Source: Peptostreptococcus sp. D1
Lineage (GTDB): Bacteria; Bacillota; Clostridia; Peptostreptococcales; Peptostreptococcaceae
Assembly (NCBI RefSeq): GCF_900112955.1
Contig: NZ_FONP01000001.1
Coordinates: forward strand, 520,885-584,884
Length of the DNA: 64,000 bases
Reading direction: 5' to 3'
In this document: piece after piece, positions 29,288 through 38,019 of the stretch
Layout: each line of letters begins with the position of its first letter
Numbering within the stretch: the first letter of the stretch is position 1
Notes under the pieces: generated by a model
Told to the model about the DNA's origin: nothing
Seen by the model: the letters and a program-made list of their open reading frames with translations, nothing else
Database searches by the model: none
Made by a program: the position numbers and the translations under genes

Positions 29288-29323
29288 AAAAGATGCAGAT
29301 AAAATTGAATATCTGCATCTTTT
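29288..29323. terminator. Strong hairpin terminator between purA and purB
   Basis: A 14-bp perfect inverted repeat (AAAAGATGCAGATA at 29288-29301 with its complement at 29310-29323) encloses an 8-nt loop. On the minus strand the stem itself ends in TTTT. It follows purA by about 36 bp and lies 34 bp ahead of the purB start codon. Confidence 0.8.
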
Positions 29324-29359
29324 TATTTTTCTATAATAATTTATGTGCTAACCCATTGA

Positions 29360-30637
29360 CTAAGGCATAACTATATATTGTTCTCTTTCAGGACCAACTG
29401 AAACATATTTTATCTTACAGGCTACAGCCTCTTCAATATACTTAATATAGTCTATTGCCTCTTTTGGAAGCTCTTCTAGCTCTCTACAATCAGAAATATC
29501 CTTCATCCAACCTTTTCTATACTCATAAACTGGTTCTGCTTTGAATAATTTTTCTCCAATCGGAAATTCTGATAATTTTTCTCCATTGTATGTATATCCC
29601 ACACAAACAGGAATTTCTTCCAAATATGAAAGAACATCCAATTTAGTGAGTGCTATTTCATCGGAGCCCTGAGCTCTTACACCATATCTTGATGCAAGTA
29701 TATCAAACCCACCAACTCTTCTCGGTCTTCCTGTAGCAGCACCGTATTCATTTCCAGCTTTTCTAAGCTCCTCTGCTTTTTCTCCAAACATCTCTGCAGT
29801 AAATGGTCCTTCACCAACACAAGTTGAATAAGCCTTCATAATACCTATTGATTTTGTCAATTTTAAGTTTGGAACTCCAGCACCTATTGGAGCATACGGA
29901 GCAATTGTAGAAGATGACGATGTAAAAGGATAAATTCCAAAATCAATGTCTCTCAATGCGCCCAGCTGTGCCTCGAACATTATATTTTTTCCATTTTTAT
30001 TAGCCTCATTTAAATATACACCAGTATCACAAACAAATTTCTTAGCTATATCACCATACTCTTTTAGATATGACCACATTTCATCAAAGCATATAGGCTC
30101 CTGACCATAGCCCTTTTCAATCATCAAATTCTTCCATTCGATAATTCCTTTAAGTCTAGATTTTAGATCTTCCTCGCTGTCAAGAAGCTCCCCCATTCTC
30201 AGACCTTTTTTCATATATTTATCTCCATACACCGGAGCTATACCTCTCTTTGTAGAACCGTACTTAGCATCAGCCAATCTTTCCTCTTCTAAGCAATCTT
30301 GCTGTACATGATAAGGCATTACTATTACTGCTCTATCGCTTATCTTTAAGTTATCTGGTGATATTTCAATTCCCGAATCAATAAGCTTATTCATTTCATT
30401 TACCAAGTGCTTTATGTCAATTACAACACCATTACCTATTACATTGACAACATCTGAACGTAAAATTCCAGAAGGTAGAAGATTAAGTATAAACCTTCCT
30501 CTCTCATTAACTACTGTATGACCTGCGTTGTTTCCTCCTTGATATCTAACTACAATATCATAGTCTTCTGAAAGCAGGTCTACCATTCTTCCCTTACCTT
30601 CATCTCCCCAATTTATTCCTGTAATCGCTGTTAACAT
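29360..30637 (-). CDS. purA: Adenylosuccinate synthetase
   Basis: PurA joins IMP and aspartate using GTP, the first committed step to AMP. The 425-residue protein has the N-terminal GDEGKGR loop, GNNAGHTVV, QLGALRDIDFG and the GRPRRVGGFD region. The ATG at 30637 (MLTAITGINWGDEGKG) follows AAGGA; an upstream in-frame ATG at 30655 overlaps that site. The leader is long (about 200 nt from the predicted promoter). Confidence 0.97.
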   Translation of the reverse strand: MLTAITGINWGDEGKGRMVDLLSEDYDIVVRYQGGNNAGHTVVNERGRFILNLLPSGILRSDVVNVIGNGVVIDIKHLVNEMNKLIDSGIEISPDNLKISDRAVIVMPYHVQQDCLEEERLADAKYGSTKRGIAPVYGDKYMKKGLRMGELLDSEEDLKSRLKGIIEWKNLMIEKGYGQEPICFDEMWSYLKEYGDIAKKFVCDTGVYLNEANKNGKNIMFEAQLGALRDIDFGIYPFTSSSSTIAPYAPIGAGVPNLKLTKSIGIMKAYSTCVGEGPFTAEMFGEKAEELRKAGNEYGAATGRPRRVGGFDILASRYGVRAQGSDEIALTKLDVLSYLEEIPVCVGYTYNGEKLSEFPIGEKLFKAEPVYEYRKGWMKDISDCRELEELPKEAIDYIKYIEEAVACKIKYVSVGPEREQYIVMP

Positions 30638-30924
30638 AATATACGTCCTTTCCATACCTCATGAAAATATTTTGTAACCAAATACTATGATTCATTGAGC
30701 TAATCCAATTGAAGCATAGCTATGAGTGCACTAATTTGAATGATCATTTCCACTATTATTTCAAAAAAAATCGTGTCCTATATGGATATGAAATTTTATA
30801 TTGCAACAAACAAAATTTCCCACAAGAACACTGCCTATTACCAATAAATTATATCACGTCAAGGGTAAATTAGTAAAGAGCAAATTGCGAATAATTTTAA
30901 ATACGTTAAATTATATGTTCGTAT
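30638..30924 (-). promoter_or_regulatory. purA upstream region with promoter and inverted repeat
   Basis: A minus-strand TATAAT (30848-30853) and TTTACT (30872-30877) with an 18-bp spacer form a likely promoter. Just upstream is an inverted repeat, AAATACG (30899-30905) with CGTATTT (30920-30926). On the minus strand one half reads TACGAACAT, similar to the PurR PurBox core CGAACAWT. The ~200-nt leader has one 8-bp hairpin GAAATTTT/AAAATTTC. No purine riboswitch core was found. Confidence 0.45.
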
Positions 30925-30963
30925 TTTAAAACTCGCACAATCTATTTTAAAGAATGTGCGAGT
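30925..30963 (-). terminator. Terminator after trxB
   Basis: ACTCGCACA (30931-30939) pairs perfectly with TGTGCGAGT (30955-30963) across a 15-nt loop. On the minus strand TTTTAAAATA follows, a weak T-tract. It lies 38 bp behind the trxB stop. Confidence 0.7.
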
Positions 30964-31000
30964 CAAGAGTAATATATGCTTTAGCCATCTAGCATCAATT

Positions 31001-31927
31001 CTATTTATTTTCAAGTATATATTTTTCCGCCGCATGAACAGCTATAGCACCGTCTGCAGCTGCTGTTATAACCTGTCTTAAAGATTTTTGTCTTATATCT
31101 CCAACAGCATAAATTCCTGGAACACTAGTTTCACAATCCTCATTCGTAATTACATATCCCTGTGGATTTAATTCAACCAAATCCTTAACTAGATCAGAAG
31201 TAGGAATACCTCCTATTGCAACGAATAATCCGTCAATGTCTAATCTTCTTTCTTCTCCATTATTTTTATCTACTGTAGTAATATATTCAAGCTTATCTTG
31301 ACCTGCAATATCCTTGATTGTGCTATTTAATACTGGCTCAACACCTGATTCAAATAATCTAGTCTGTAGAGTTTTATTCGCTCTAAATTCATCTCTTCTG
31401 TGAATAATATATACCTTCGATGCGATTCTTGATAAATATAGGGCATCTTCAACCGCAGTATCTCCACCACCGTTTACAGCTACCACCTTATTTCTGTAGA
31501 AGCCACCATCACATATAGCACAATATCCAATTCCCCTTCCAGTTAATTTTTCTTCATTATCAATTCCCAATTTTCTCGACGTAGAACCCATCGATAAAAT
31601 CACAGTTCTAGTTAAAAATTCATCATTTCCAGATATCAATTTTTTTAACCCATTCTCTAATACTTCTATTGAGTCAACTCCTTTATATTCTATCTCTGCA
31701 CCAAATTTCTTGGCATGCTCAAGCATCTTATTTGATAGCTCTATTCCATTTGTATCTGGTAAGGCAGGGAAGTTTTCAATTTCGCTAGTTGAAACCATCT
31801 GACCACCATGAAAATTCTTTTCTAGTATCAACGTCTTCAGCTGCGCTCTTCCACCATATATCCCCGCAGTCATTCCACCTGGTCCACTTCCAACAATAAT
31901 TATATCATAAATTTGTCTATCACTCAT
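31001..31927 (-). CDS. trxB: Thioredoxin reductase
   Basis: This FAD-dependent enzyme reduces thioredoxin with NADPH. The 308-residue protein has the FAD-binding GSGPGGMTAGIY (~12-23), the redox-active CAICDG (~136-141), an NADPH-binding GGGDTAVEDAL (~153-163) and a C-terminal FAD motif YAVGDIR. The length is typical of the low-molecular-weight class. The start follows GGAGGTAG. No thioredoxin gene is adjacent. Confidence 0.96.
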   Translation of the reverse strand: MSDRQIYDIIIVGSGPGGMTAGIYGGRAQLKTLILEKNFHGGQMVSTSEIENFPALPDTNGIELSNKMLEHAKKFGAEIEYKGVDSIEVLENGLKKLISGNDEFLTRTVILSMGSTSRKLGIDNEEKLTGRGIGYCAICDGGFYRNKVVAVNGGGDTAVEDALYLSRIASKVYIIHRRDEFRANKTLQTRLFESGVEPVLNSTIKDIAGQDKLEYITTVDKNNGEERRLDIDGLFVAIGGIPTSDLVKDLVELNPQGYVITNEDCETSVPGIYAVGDIRQKSLRQVITAAADGAIAVHAAEKYILENK

Positions 31928-32038
31928 TTTTCTACCTCCAAAGCAACTAATTTTATATTATATAGATCAATATGTTCCACAACTTTTTATATTCTATAAC
32001 TAAATTATACCCTTTTTTAGCATATAGAACACACTTAT

Positions 32039-33415
32039 TTATAAACTTTCATCAGGTCCCAAGCTGCCCTGCTCATAAATGTATAGCTTGTTTGAGTATT
32101 TTTTATAGGCTGATACGATTTCATTTATGTATTTCCAACTTAACTCAATATGATCCCACATTGAAAACAGACTCTTATCAGAATCCATACAAGCTTTTAT
32201 CAGTCTTTCATAGGCTTCAGGTGTATTCATTCTATTTTCCAAAATACAGCTCTGACAAAAATCCATACTTACCTCTTGAATGCTGTTTTCAGTTCCCGGC
32301 TTTTTAATATTAAAATCAAATTTTACACCTTCATCAGGCTGAATTTTTATTACCAATGTATTTCCTTTTTCTCTATTGTCAATAGCTTTGAAATTTATCA
32401 CTACTTCACTTTCACGTCTTTCCAGCTTTTTTCCAGTTCTCAGAATAAATGGAACACCATTCCACCTATCATTTTGTATTTCAAGCTTCATAGACACAAA
32501 CGTTTCAGTTTTAGAATCCTTGGATACTTTTGATTCCTCTAAATAGCCTTTATACTGACCCATAACTATACTTTCATCAATTTTACGAAAATCAATTCTT
32601 TTCAAGGATTTAAATACTTCGCTCTGAGAAGCCTTTATAGAGGTGCTGGAAAAATCAGCTGGTTTTTCCATTGCCACAATCGACATTATTTGAAACAGGT
32701 GGTTTTGAATCATATCTGCCAATGCCCCACTCTTGTCATAATATCCACCTCTGCTATCCACTCCAAGTGTTTCATATGCATTAATTTCAACACTTTCAAT
32801 AAAATCCTTATTCCATATACCATAAAAAACAGCATTCGAAAATCTCAAAGTCATAATATTTATAATCATCTCTTTCCCAAGATAGTGATCTATATGAAAT
32901 ATGTTTTTGTCTGAAAAATAGGTTTTCAAATTAAAATATAGCTTCTCAGCAAGTTCCAAGGTTTCTCCAAATGGTTTTTCAATCATGACCTTTGCATCGT
33001 TCGTCAAATTTGACAATTTCAATCCGTCGGTTATAGGAGTAAACAATTGAGGAGATACAGCATAGTAGTAAATCAAGCTGTCTGTGTTGATATTTGATTT
33101 TCCTAAAAATTCTCCCAAACCATCATACATCTCGATATCGTTCATATCCATCTCATAATAATGTATCATATCTAAAAAAAGCTCTACTTTTTCTTCAGTA
33201 TGACCAACTCTGGAAAATTTAATAATCCAGTCCTTTATTATAGCTCTATATTGGTGATTTGTGAAGCTTCTCCTACCAACACCAACTATTTTAAAGCCGT
33301 CTTCCAATTGATTAAGGCTGTATAAATTAAATAGCGAGGGAAATAATTTTCTATATGCCAAATCTCCAGTTCCACCGAATATAATTATTCCTTTAGTTTT
33401 CATTATTCCATTCAT
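32039..33415 (-). CDS. zwf: Glucose-6-phosphate 1-dehydrogenase
   Basis: This is the first enzyme of the oxidative pentose phosphate pathway, making NADPH and 6-phosphogluconolactone. The NADP-binding GGTGDLAYRKL near the N-terminus, the KPFGE element and the active-site signature IDHYLGKE with its His are visible. The length (458 residues) fits. The ATG at 33415 with GGGGT 8 nt upstream is preferred to in-frame starts reaching back to 33463 inside gnd. Even so it overlaps the end of gnd by 23 bp, indicating translational coupling. Confidence 0.95.
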   Translation of the reverse strand: MNGIMKTKGIIIFGGTGDLAYRKLFPSLFNLYSLNQLEDGFKIVGVGRRSFTNHQYRAIIKDWIIKFSRVGHTEEKVELFLDMIHYYEMDMNDIEMYDGLGEFLGKSNINTDSLIYYYAVSPQLFTPITDGLKLSNLTNDAKVMIEKPFGETLELAEKLYFNLKTYFSDKNIFHIDHYLGKEMIINIMTLRFSNAVFYGIWNKDFIESVEINAYETLGVDSRGGYYDKSGALADMIQNHLFQIMSIVAMEKPADFSSTSIKASQSEVFKSLKRIDFRKIDESIVMGQYKGYLEESKVSKDSKTETFVSMKLEIQNDRWNGVPFILRTGKKLERRESEVVINFKAIDNREKGNTLVIKIQPDEGVKFDFNIKKPGTENSIQEVSMDFCQSCILENRMNTPEAYERLIKACMDSDKSLFSMWDHIELSWKYINEIVSAYKKYSNKLYIYEQGSLGPDESL

Positions 33416-34826
33416 TATGATGTACCCCCTTTTTGTCGATTCTCTCAAAGGTATGGGCTCCAAAATAATCCCTCTGAGCCTGAATCAAATTGGCACTACT
33501 ATTTCCATTTGAATAAGAATAAATATATCCCAAAGCCGAATTCATGGCATTTGCTGGAATCCCAAGAGCCACTACTTTAGACATCAATTCTCTAAAATCA
33601 TCTATTCTTTTTCTTATTTCTTCTGAGAATATATCTGTGAATATCAAATTATCTATATCTCCAGCTCTCAAAAAAGCATCAGAAATATCATTTAAAAATC
33701 TTGCTCTAATTATACATCCACCCCTAAATATTTTTGCTATTTCAGAAAAATTCAATCTCCAACCATATTCCTTTTGAGCAGACAGTAGCAATTTAAAGCC
33801 TTGAGCGTATGCTACTATCTTTGAGATGTAAAGTGAGTTTTTTACAAGTCTCACAAGTAATTCTCTATCTATTGTACTCGCATCGATATTTTTGAATTGA
33901 CCATTATAAACACCCAAGCTTCTACCAAATAATTCTTCTCCAATTTTTCTCTCATCCTTTAGATTAGACATAAATCTGGCATTAAGAGCTGATGTTATTA
34001 CAGAAATATCCACTCCAAGATTGATGGCTTCCAAATTTGTCCACTTACCAGTTCCCTTCTGATACGCCTTATCCAAAATTTTGTCCAGTAAATAGTCATC
34101 TCCGTCTTTTTCTCCAAGTATATTTGAAGTTATTTCAATCAAATAACTTTCTAATTCTCCCTTATTCCAATCCTTGAAAGCCTCTTGTATCTCTTTATTA
34201 TCCATTTTTCCCAAATTTTTAAGAATCCAATATGCCTCACTAATAAGCTGCATATCAGCATATTCTATTCCATTATGTACCATCTTTAAATAATGACCCG
34301 CTCCGTCTTCGGAAATGTATCTGCAACAAGGTTCACCATAAGCCTTTGCCGAAATACGTTCAAGCATTTCGCTCACATAATCATACACATCTTTTTTTCC
34401 ACCTGGCATAATAGCAGGTCCAAACCGTGCGCCTTCTTCTCCTCCAGATATCCCAACTCCAATAAAATTAATCCTTCTTTCGCTCAGCTCCTTCGTTCTT
34501 CTGATAGTATCTTTAAAATATGAATTTCCACCATCGATTATTATGTCACCCTCCTCGATATAATCTAATAGCTGTTGAATCATTGAATCAACAGGCTGTC
34601 CAGATTTTACCATAATAAAAACTCTTCTAGGTTTTTCAAGAGAGCCTACAAACTCCTCTAGCGAATATGTTGGATATATATTTTCTCCAGAGTATTCTCT
34701 TTTTGCCGTATCAACAACTGCTATAGTTCTATTAAATATCGAAACCCTGTATCCATTATCTGCAAAATTGAATGCCAAATTTTTTCCCATTACCGATAAT
34801 CCAATTACACCTATATTATTTTTCAT
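33393..34826 (-). CDS. gnd: 6-phosphogluconate dehydrogenase (decarboxylating)
   Basis: This 477-residue enzyme of the long, homodimeric type oxidises 6-phosphogluconate to ribulose 5-phosphate and CO2. It has the N-terminal GLSVMGKNLA Rossmann loop (~9-18), the substrate signature GGEEGARFGP, KMVHNGIEY and a C-terminal ALGYIYSYSNGNSSANL segment. The start follows GGAGAA. It is the first gene of a gnd-zwf pair; no 6-phosphogluconolactonase gene is adjacent. The candidate structured RNA at 35036-35176 lies about 210 bp upstream on the same strand. Confidence 0.96.
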   Translation of the reverse strand: MKNNIGVIGLSVMGKNLAFNFADNGYRVSIFNRTIAVVDTAKREYSGENIYPTYSLEEFVGSLEKPRRVFIMVKSGQPVDSMIQQLLDYIEEGDIIIDGGNSYFKDTIRRTKELSERRINFIGVGISGGEEGARFGPAIMPGGKKDVYDYVSEMLERISAKAYGEPCCRYISEDGAGHYLKMVHNGIEYADMQLISEAYWILKNLGKMDNKEIQEAFKDWNKGELESYLIEITSNILGEKDGDDYLLDKILDKAYQKGTGKWTNLEAINLGVDISVITSALNARFMSNLKDERKIGEELFGRSLGVYNGQFKNIDASTIDRELLVRLVKNSLYISKIVAYAQGFKLLLSAQKEYGWRLNFSEIAKIFRGGCIIRARFLNDISDAFLRAGDIDNLIFTDIFSEEIRKRIDDFRELMSKVVALGIPANAMNSALGYIYSYSNGNSSANLIQAQRDYFGAHTFERIDKKGVHHNEWNNEN

Positions 34827-35035
34827 AATTTTTCTCCTATCTAAACAAATATTTTTTATACGTTATTGTTATTTACATCATGTCATTTTTTAAATTGTAT
34901 TAAAAAACCTAAAACACATTAAAAGCTTTTCTCAATTATATGATACACTTTTTTATATGCTTTCAATCACAAAACCTATTTTGCAGGTTAATTCATTTTT
35001 TTGTAAAAAACATCATTCTTTAAAACAATCCAAAA
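34827..35035 (-). other. Spacer between the structured RNA and gnd
   Basis: About 209 bp of AT-rich sequence with no ORF. A small hairpin AACCT/AGGTT lies near 34972-34988. A minus-strand TATAAT preceded by TTGAAA has a 20-bp spacer, which is too wide for a confident gnd promoter. If no promoter exists here, gnd depends on read-through from 35176. Confidence 0.35.
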
Positions 35036-35176
35036 TATAAAAAGAGCTTGCAGCATCCGACAGTATTTTTCACGGAATATGCAAGCTCTTCTGTGTAAGC
35101 ATCTGCGTAGAAGCTTACATAATAGAGATATCGTTCACTCTATTATATTTGTTTTTAGGCATATCATTATGAACTT
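35036..35176 (-). ncRNA. Candidate structured small RNA or gnd leader
   Basis: The predicted transcript of ~140 nt holds three successive hairpins. In minus-strand order these are an 8-bp stem TAATAGAG/CTCTATTA (35138-35145 with 35120-35127), a 7-bp stem TGTAAGC/GCTTACA (35113-35119 with 35094-35100) continued past an A-A mismatch by TCT/AGA with a 4-nt loop, and a terminator stem of 11 bp AAGAGCTTGCA/TGCAAGCTCTT (35080-35090 with 35042-35052) followed by a U-rich tail. A consensus promoter is in place upstream. There is no ORF of note. It does not match riboswitch or housekeeping RNA cores I know. Confidence 0.5.
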
Positions 35177-35182
35177 AGCTAC

Positions 35183-35211
35183 ATTATATCATAATTTTCA
35201 TTTTATAGCAA
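35183..35211 (-). promoter_or_regulatory. Promoter of the candidate small RNA
   Basis: TTGCTA (35206-35211) and TATAAT (35183-35188) with a 17-bp spacer, beginning 8 bp after the dut coding region. The predicted start of transcription is near 35176. Confidence 0.65.
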
Positions 35212-35219
35212 AGTGATTG

Positions 35220-35684
35220 TTATTTTCTACCCGTAGATCCTACTCCACCTAATCTCATATCCGAAGCAGGCATATCATCATCAGCTGTGAGATATTTGAT
35301 GAATATTCCTTGAATAACTCTTTCTCCAGCCTTTATAACAACCTCTTTATCAGTTAAATTTCTTAGCATAAAGCCAATATTCCCATCATTGTCGGGATTT
35401 GAGTAATAATCCGAATCGATAATACCCGTAGTATTAGCCAACACCAAGCCTCTTTTCATACCGATTGAGCTTCTGACATGAGTTGTTAAAACTTCATCTT
35501 CCAGCATATATGACTTTATATCTGTAAATATTACACCAGAATTGCCTCTCGGAGGAATAACTATATCGACTGGTGTAACTATATCATATCCTGCCGATTT
35601 TGAAGTACCTCTTACAGGTAAATTTATTTCTAAATCTGGATGCTTTCTAAATTTATCATCCACTAATTCAAAGCCTCTAACCAT
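35220..35684 (-). CDS. dut: dUTP diphosphatase
   Basis: This trimeric dUTPase of 154 residues hydrolyses dUTP to dUMP, keeping uracil out of DNA. The five family motifs are visible: GTSKSAGYDI (I), RSSIGMKRGL (II), GIIDSDYYSNP (III), ERVIQGIFI (IV) and the flexible C-terminal RLGGVGSTGR (V). The start follows GAAGGTAG. It lies 15 bp after the flavodiiron gene, so they probably share a transcript. Confidence 0.95.
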   Translation of the reverse strand: MVRGFELVDDKFRKHPDLEINLPVRGTSKSAGYDIVTPVDIVIPPRGNSGVIFTDIKSYMLEDEVLTTHVRSSIGMKRGLVLANTTGIIDSDYYSNPDNDGNIGFMLRNLTDKEVVIKAGERVIQGIFIKYLTADDDMPASDMRLGGVGSTGRK

Positions 35685-35699
35685 ATTTCTACCTTCAAT

Positions 35700-36902
35700 C
35701 TATGCTCTTAAAGCCTGAGCCATTTCTTTTGCTAGCTGTCTTAAAGCTTCAATATCTTCATCTTTAGCAGTACCCTTTGTTTCAACTATTGTTGGTAGCA
35801 CTTCAAAATTACCACCTTCAGAAGCAAATTCAGAAAGCTCCTTAACAGCTCCACCACTCCATCCATAGGAACCAAATATACCAAGTATATGATTATTAAT
35901 CTTGTTCATCTTCAAAGTATACAACAGCTGATTCATATTAGGATAAACTGAGTTATTATAAGTACAGCTACCAAGAATAACGCCTTTATATTTCCATATT
36001 TCACTCAAAATATATGAATCATGTGTCTTTGAAACGTCAAATATTTTTACGTTTTTTATACCTTCTTCAGCAAGGAATCTAGCTAGAATATCTGCCATTT
36101 TTTCAGTATTTCCATACATTGAACCATATACGACTACCACACCTTCTTCGTTTATTTGATTGGCATACCTCACATATTCTTCAATTATCCTTTCTGGATT
36201 TGTTCTCCACACAATACCGTGAACAGGGCAAATCACCTTTACATCAAGATTTCTTACTTTTTCCAATGCTTTTACAGCTTGCTTTGAGTATTTCCCAACT
36301 ATATTTGAATAATATCTTCTCATTTCATCTTGGAAGAAATCAAAATTCATTTCGTCATCAAAAATAGTTCCATTCAACGCTCCGAATCCGCCGAAAATAT
36401 CTTGTGAAAACAATATCTTATCATTTGGCTCATAGCTTACCATAGATTCAGGCCAGTGAACCATTGGAGTATTTACAAAAGTAAGCCTTCGTCTACCTAG
36501 CTCTAGTACATCTCCATCTTTGACTTCCAAGAAATTATCCCCTATCTCAATATCAAGATAGTCACTTATCATTCCTCTTGCTTTTTTGTTTCCAACTAAA
36601 ACGACATCGGGATATAGCTCTCTAACAGTCTTAATGCATCCAGAATGATCTGGCTCCATATGATGAATCACCAAGTAATCCAACTTTTTACCATTTAAAT
36701 TATCCTTCAACGAATCGATAAATCCATCCACTTTTGTAATCTTTACGGTATCCATAAGTGCTGTTTTTTCATCCACTATCAGGTAAGAGTTGTAAGAAAC
36801 ACCCTGTGGAAGTGGCCACATATTCTCAAATAAATTTGTTTCTCTATCATTTACTCCCATGTAAAATAAATCTTTTAATATTTCTACTGAAACTGTATTC
36901 AT
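35700..36902 (-). CDS. Flavodiiron protein (FprA-type oxygen/NO reductase)
   Basis: This 400-residue protein has an N-terminal metallo-beta-lactamase-like diiron domain with the ligand run HHMEPDHSG (~78-86), a further His in VHWPESM (~147) and PVHGIVW (~228), and a C-terminal flavodoxin domain starting near 253 (VVYGSMYGNTEKMA). Such proteins reduce oxygen to water, or NO to N2O, in anaerobes. No fused rubredoxin domain is present, so the electron donor is encoded elsewhere. The start follows GGAGAG. Confidence 0.94.
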   Translation of the reverse strand: MNTVSVEILKDLFYMGVNDRETNLFENMWPLPQGVSYNSYLIVDEKTALMDTVKITKVDGFIDSLKDNLNGKKLDYLVIHHMEPDHSGCIKTVRELYPDVVLVGNKKARGMISDYLDIEIGDNFLEVKDGDVLELGRRRLTFVNTPMVHWPESMVSYEPNDKILFSQDIFGGFGALNGTIFDDEMNFDFFQDEMRRYYSNIVGKYSKQAVKALEKVRNLDVKVICPVHGIVWRTNPERIIEEYVRYANQINEEGVVVVYGSMYGNTEKMADILARFLAEEGIKNVKIFDVSKTHDSYILSEIWKYKGVILGSCTYNNSVYPNMNQLLYTLKMNKINNHILGIFGSYGWSGGAVKELSEFASEGGNFEVLPTIVETKGTAKDEDIEALRQLAKEMAQALRA

Positions 36903-37150
36903 TAATACTCTCCTTTCAATTCCATGCTCTATAGCTTATGTGAATTAATAAATAAATGCGATCTCACTTAATTTACATTATACAATAGAATGAACACATT
37001 ATACAACACAAAATATAGATACTCTATATGCTTCTTACTTGCTTAAAACATTGTAATTATAGCAATCTCAACCTCAAGCTGGGATTATCATTGTCAAAAT
37101 CGGACGAATATATATAACCACATCTCATTCACAAATTTGGATTGCTATAA

Positions 37151-37528
37151 ATCTTTTTTTTCAAGGCATTTGAAGCAGTTAGCTGTATGCAGATGCTGAT
37201 ATTGACAACACCAATGCATAGAATAATAGTATCACTAAACAAATTTAAAATACCAAAATTGATAGTAGATATTATGTATTTTATGTACAGATTTGTTTTT
37301 ATTTTTTTTAGTACATATACACAAATGAAATATTCAGCCAAATCAAGAAATGGATATAATGGCTTCTTTACATCATGCAAAACATTTGGAAATATCATGA
37401 GTAGCCTATTTGTTTCATCACTGCAAAAACTTGAGCTATACAACAGATCAATGGATTCCAGATGCTACACTGGCAGATTGAATTTTTATGAAACAGAAAT
37501 AAAGGCAGATTTTTCAAGTTTATTATAA
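37151..37528 (+). pseudogene. Degenerate cbiQ (cobalt ECF transporter permease), C-terminal part
   Basis: About 125 codons encode the C-terminal half of a CbiQ-type energy-coupling transmembrane protein. Family-like segments are FFKAFEAVSCMQMLILTTP, then a RFVFIFF helix, TFGNIMSSLF and SMDSRCYTG (the second coupling motif, usually ESRGY-like). It is preceded by a TAA at 37148 and lacks the N-terminal half; the first ATG is at 37187, inside a conserved segment. It is followed by remnants of cbiM and cbiN, whereas the usual order is cbiM-cbiN-cbiQ-cbiO. No ATPase gene cbiO remains. Confidence 0.65.
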
Positions 37529-37555
37529 AAAAATATTTTAGAATGGAGGTAAAAA

Positions 37556-37945
37556 ATGTATAATAGTAGAGAAAGGAAAGCAATTATTTTTACACTCGCA
37601 ATTACATTTATATTACTTATGTTTCCTGATTCAAATGCAATGTACATTATGGAGGGATACCTTCTACCAATGTTTTGTATTTCCTGGAGTGTTGTCTGTC
37701 TAGCATTTTTGGCACATTGTAGATTGAAGACATTGGGAGCAAGTATATTCTCAATGACTATAGCCGGACCTTTTGTCACATACGGCATTTATTATATCTG
37801 CAAAAAAGCAAAAATAAATAATCATATATCAAATTTTTTTGCAGCTGCCCTCGGCGACCTGATTACATATTGCGTAACTAGAAAATCTCCTGTTTTGTGT
37901 TCAAACCGGAATTGGAGTTGGAATAATTGCTTTTTTCATGGGTAG
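37556..37945 (+). pseudogene. Degenerate cbiM (cobalt ECF substrate-binding component)
   Basis: The frame begins after a good GGAGG site with a signal-like helix and PDSNA-MYIMEGYLLP. It matches the CbiM start, but the mature protein's conserved Met-His is changed to Met-Tyr, removing a metal ligand. After ~60 residues it jumps to the C-terminal CbiM segment (SMTIAGPFVTYGIYY, FFAAALGDLITY). About 110 internal residues, including the second metal-binding region, are therefore missing. The tail from ~110 is out of frame with the cbiN remnant. Confidence 0.65.
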
Positions 37946-37997
37946 ATTTGTAGAAAGGACTCATCAAAAGAAACTTTCTGAAGAAAAAATAAAATAA
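37878..37997 (+). pseudogene. Degenerate cbiN fragment
   Basis: Read in another frame than the preceding cbiM relic, this gives LENLLFCVQTGIGVGIIAFF and a basic tail ending at the TAA at 37995-37997. This resembles the C-terminal helix of CbiN (ESLLFALQAxIGAGIIGY-like). There is no start codon and no N-terminal half, so it is a leftover. It shows that the block once held a cbiM-cbiN junction. Confidence 0.5.
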
Positions 37998-38019
37998 ACA
38001 TAAAGTAAGGTAGAATAAC

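Noticed and set aside
30638..30850. Purine riboswitch upstream of purA
   Set aside because: The conserved loop sequences (ATATGG with a later TTTCTACC-type core in the sense orientation) are not present on the minus strand.
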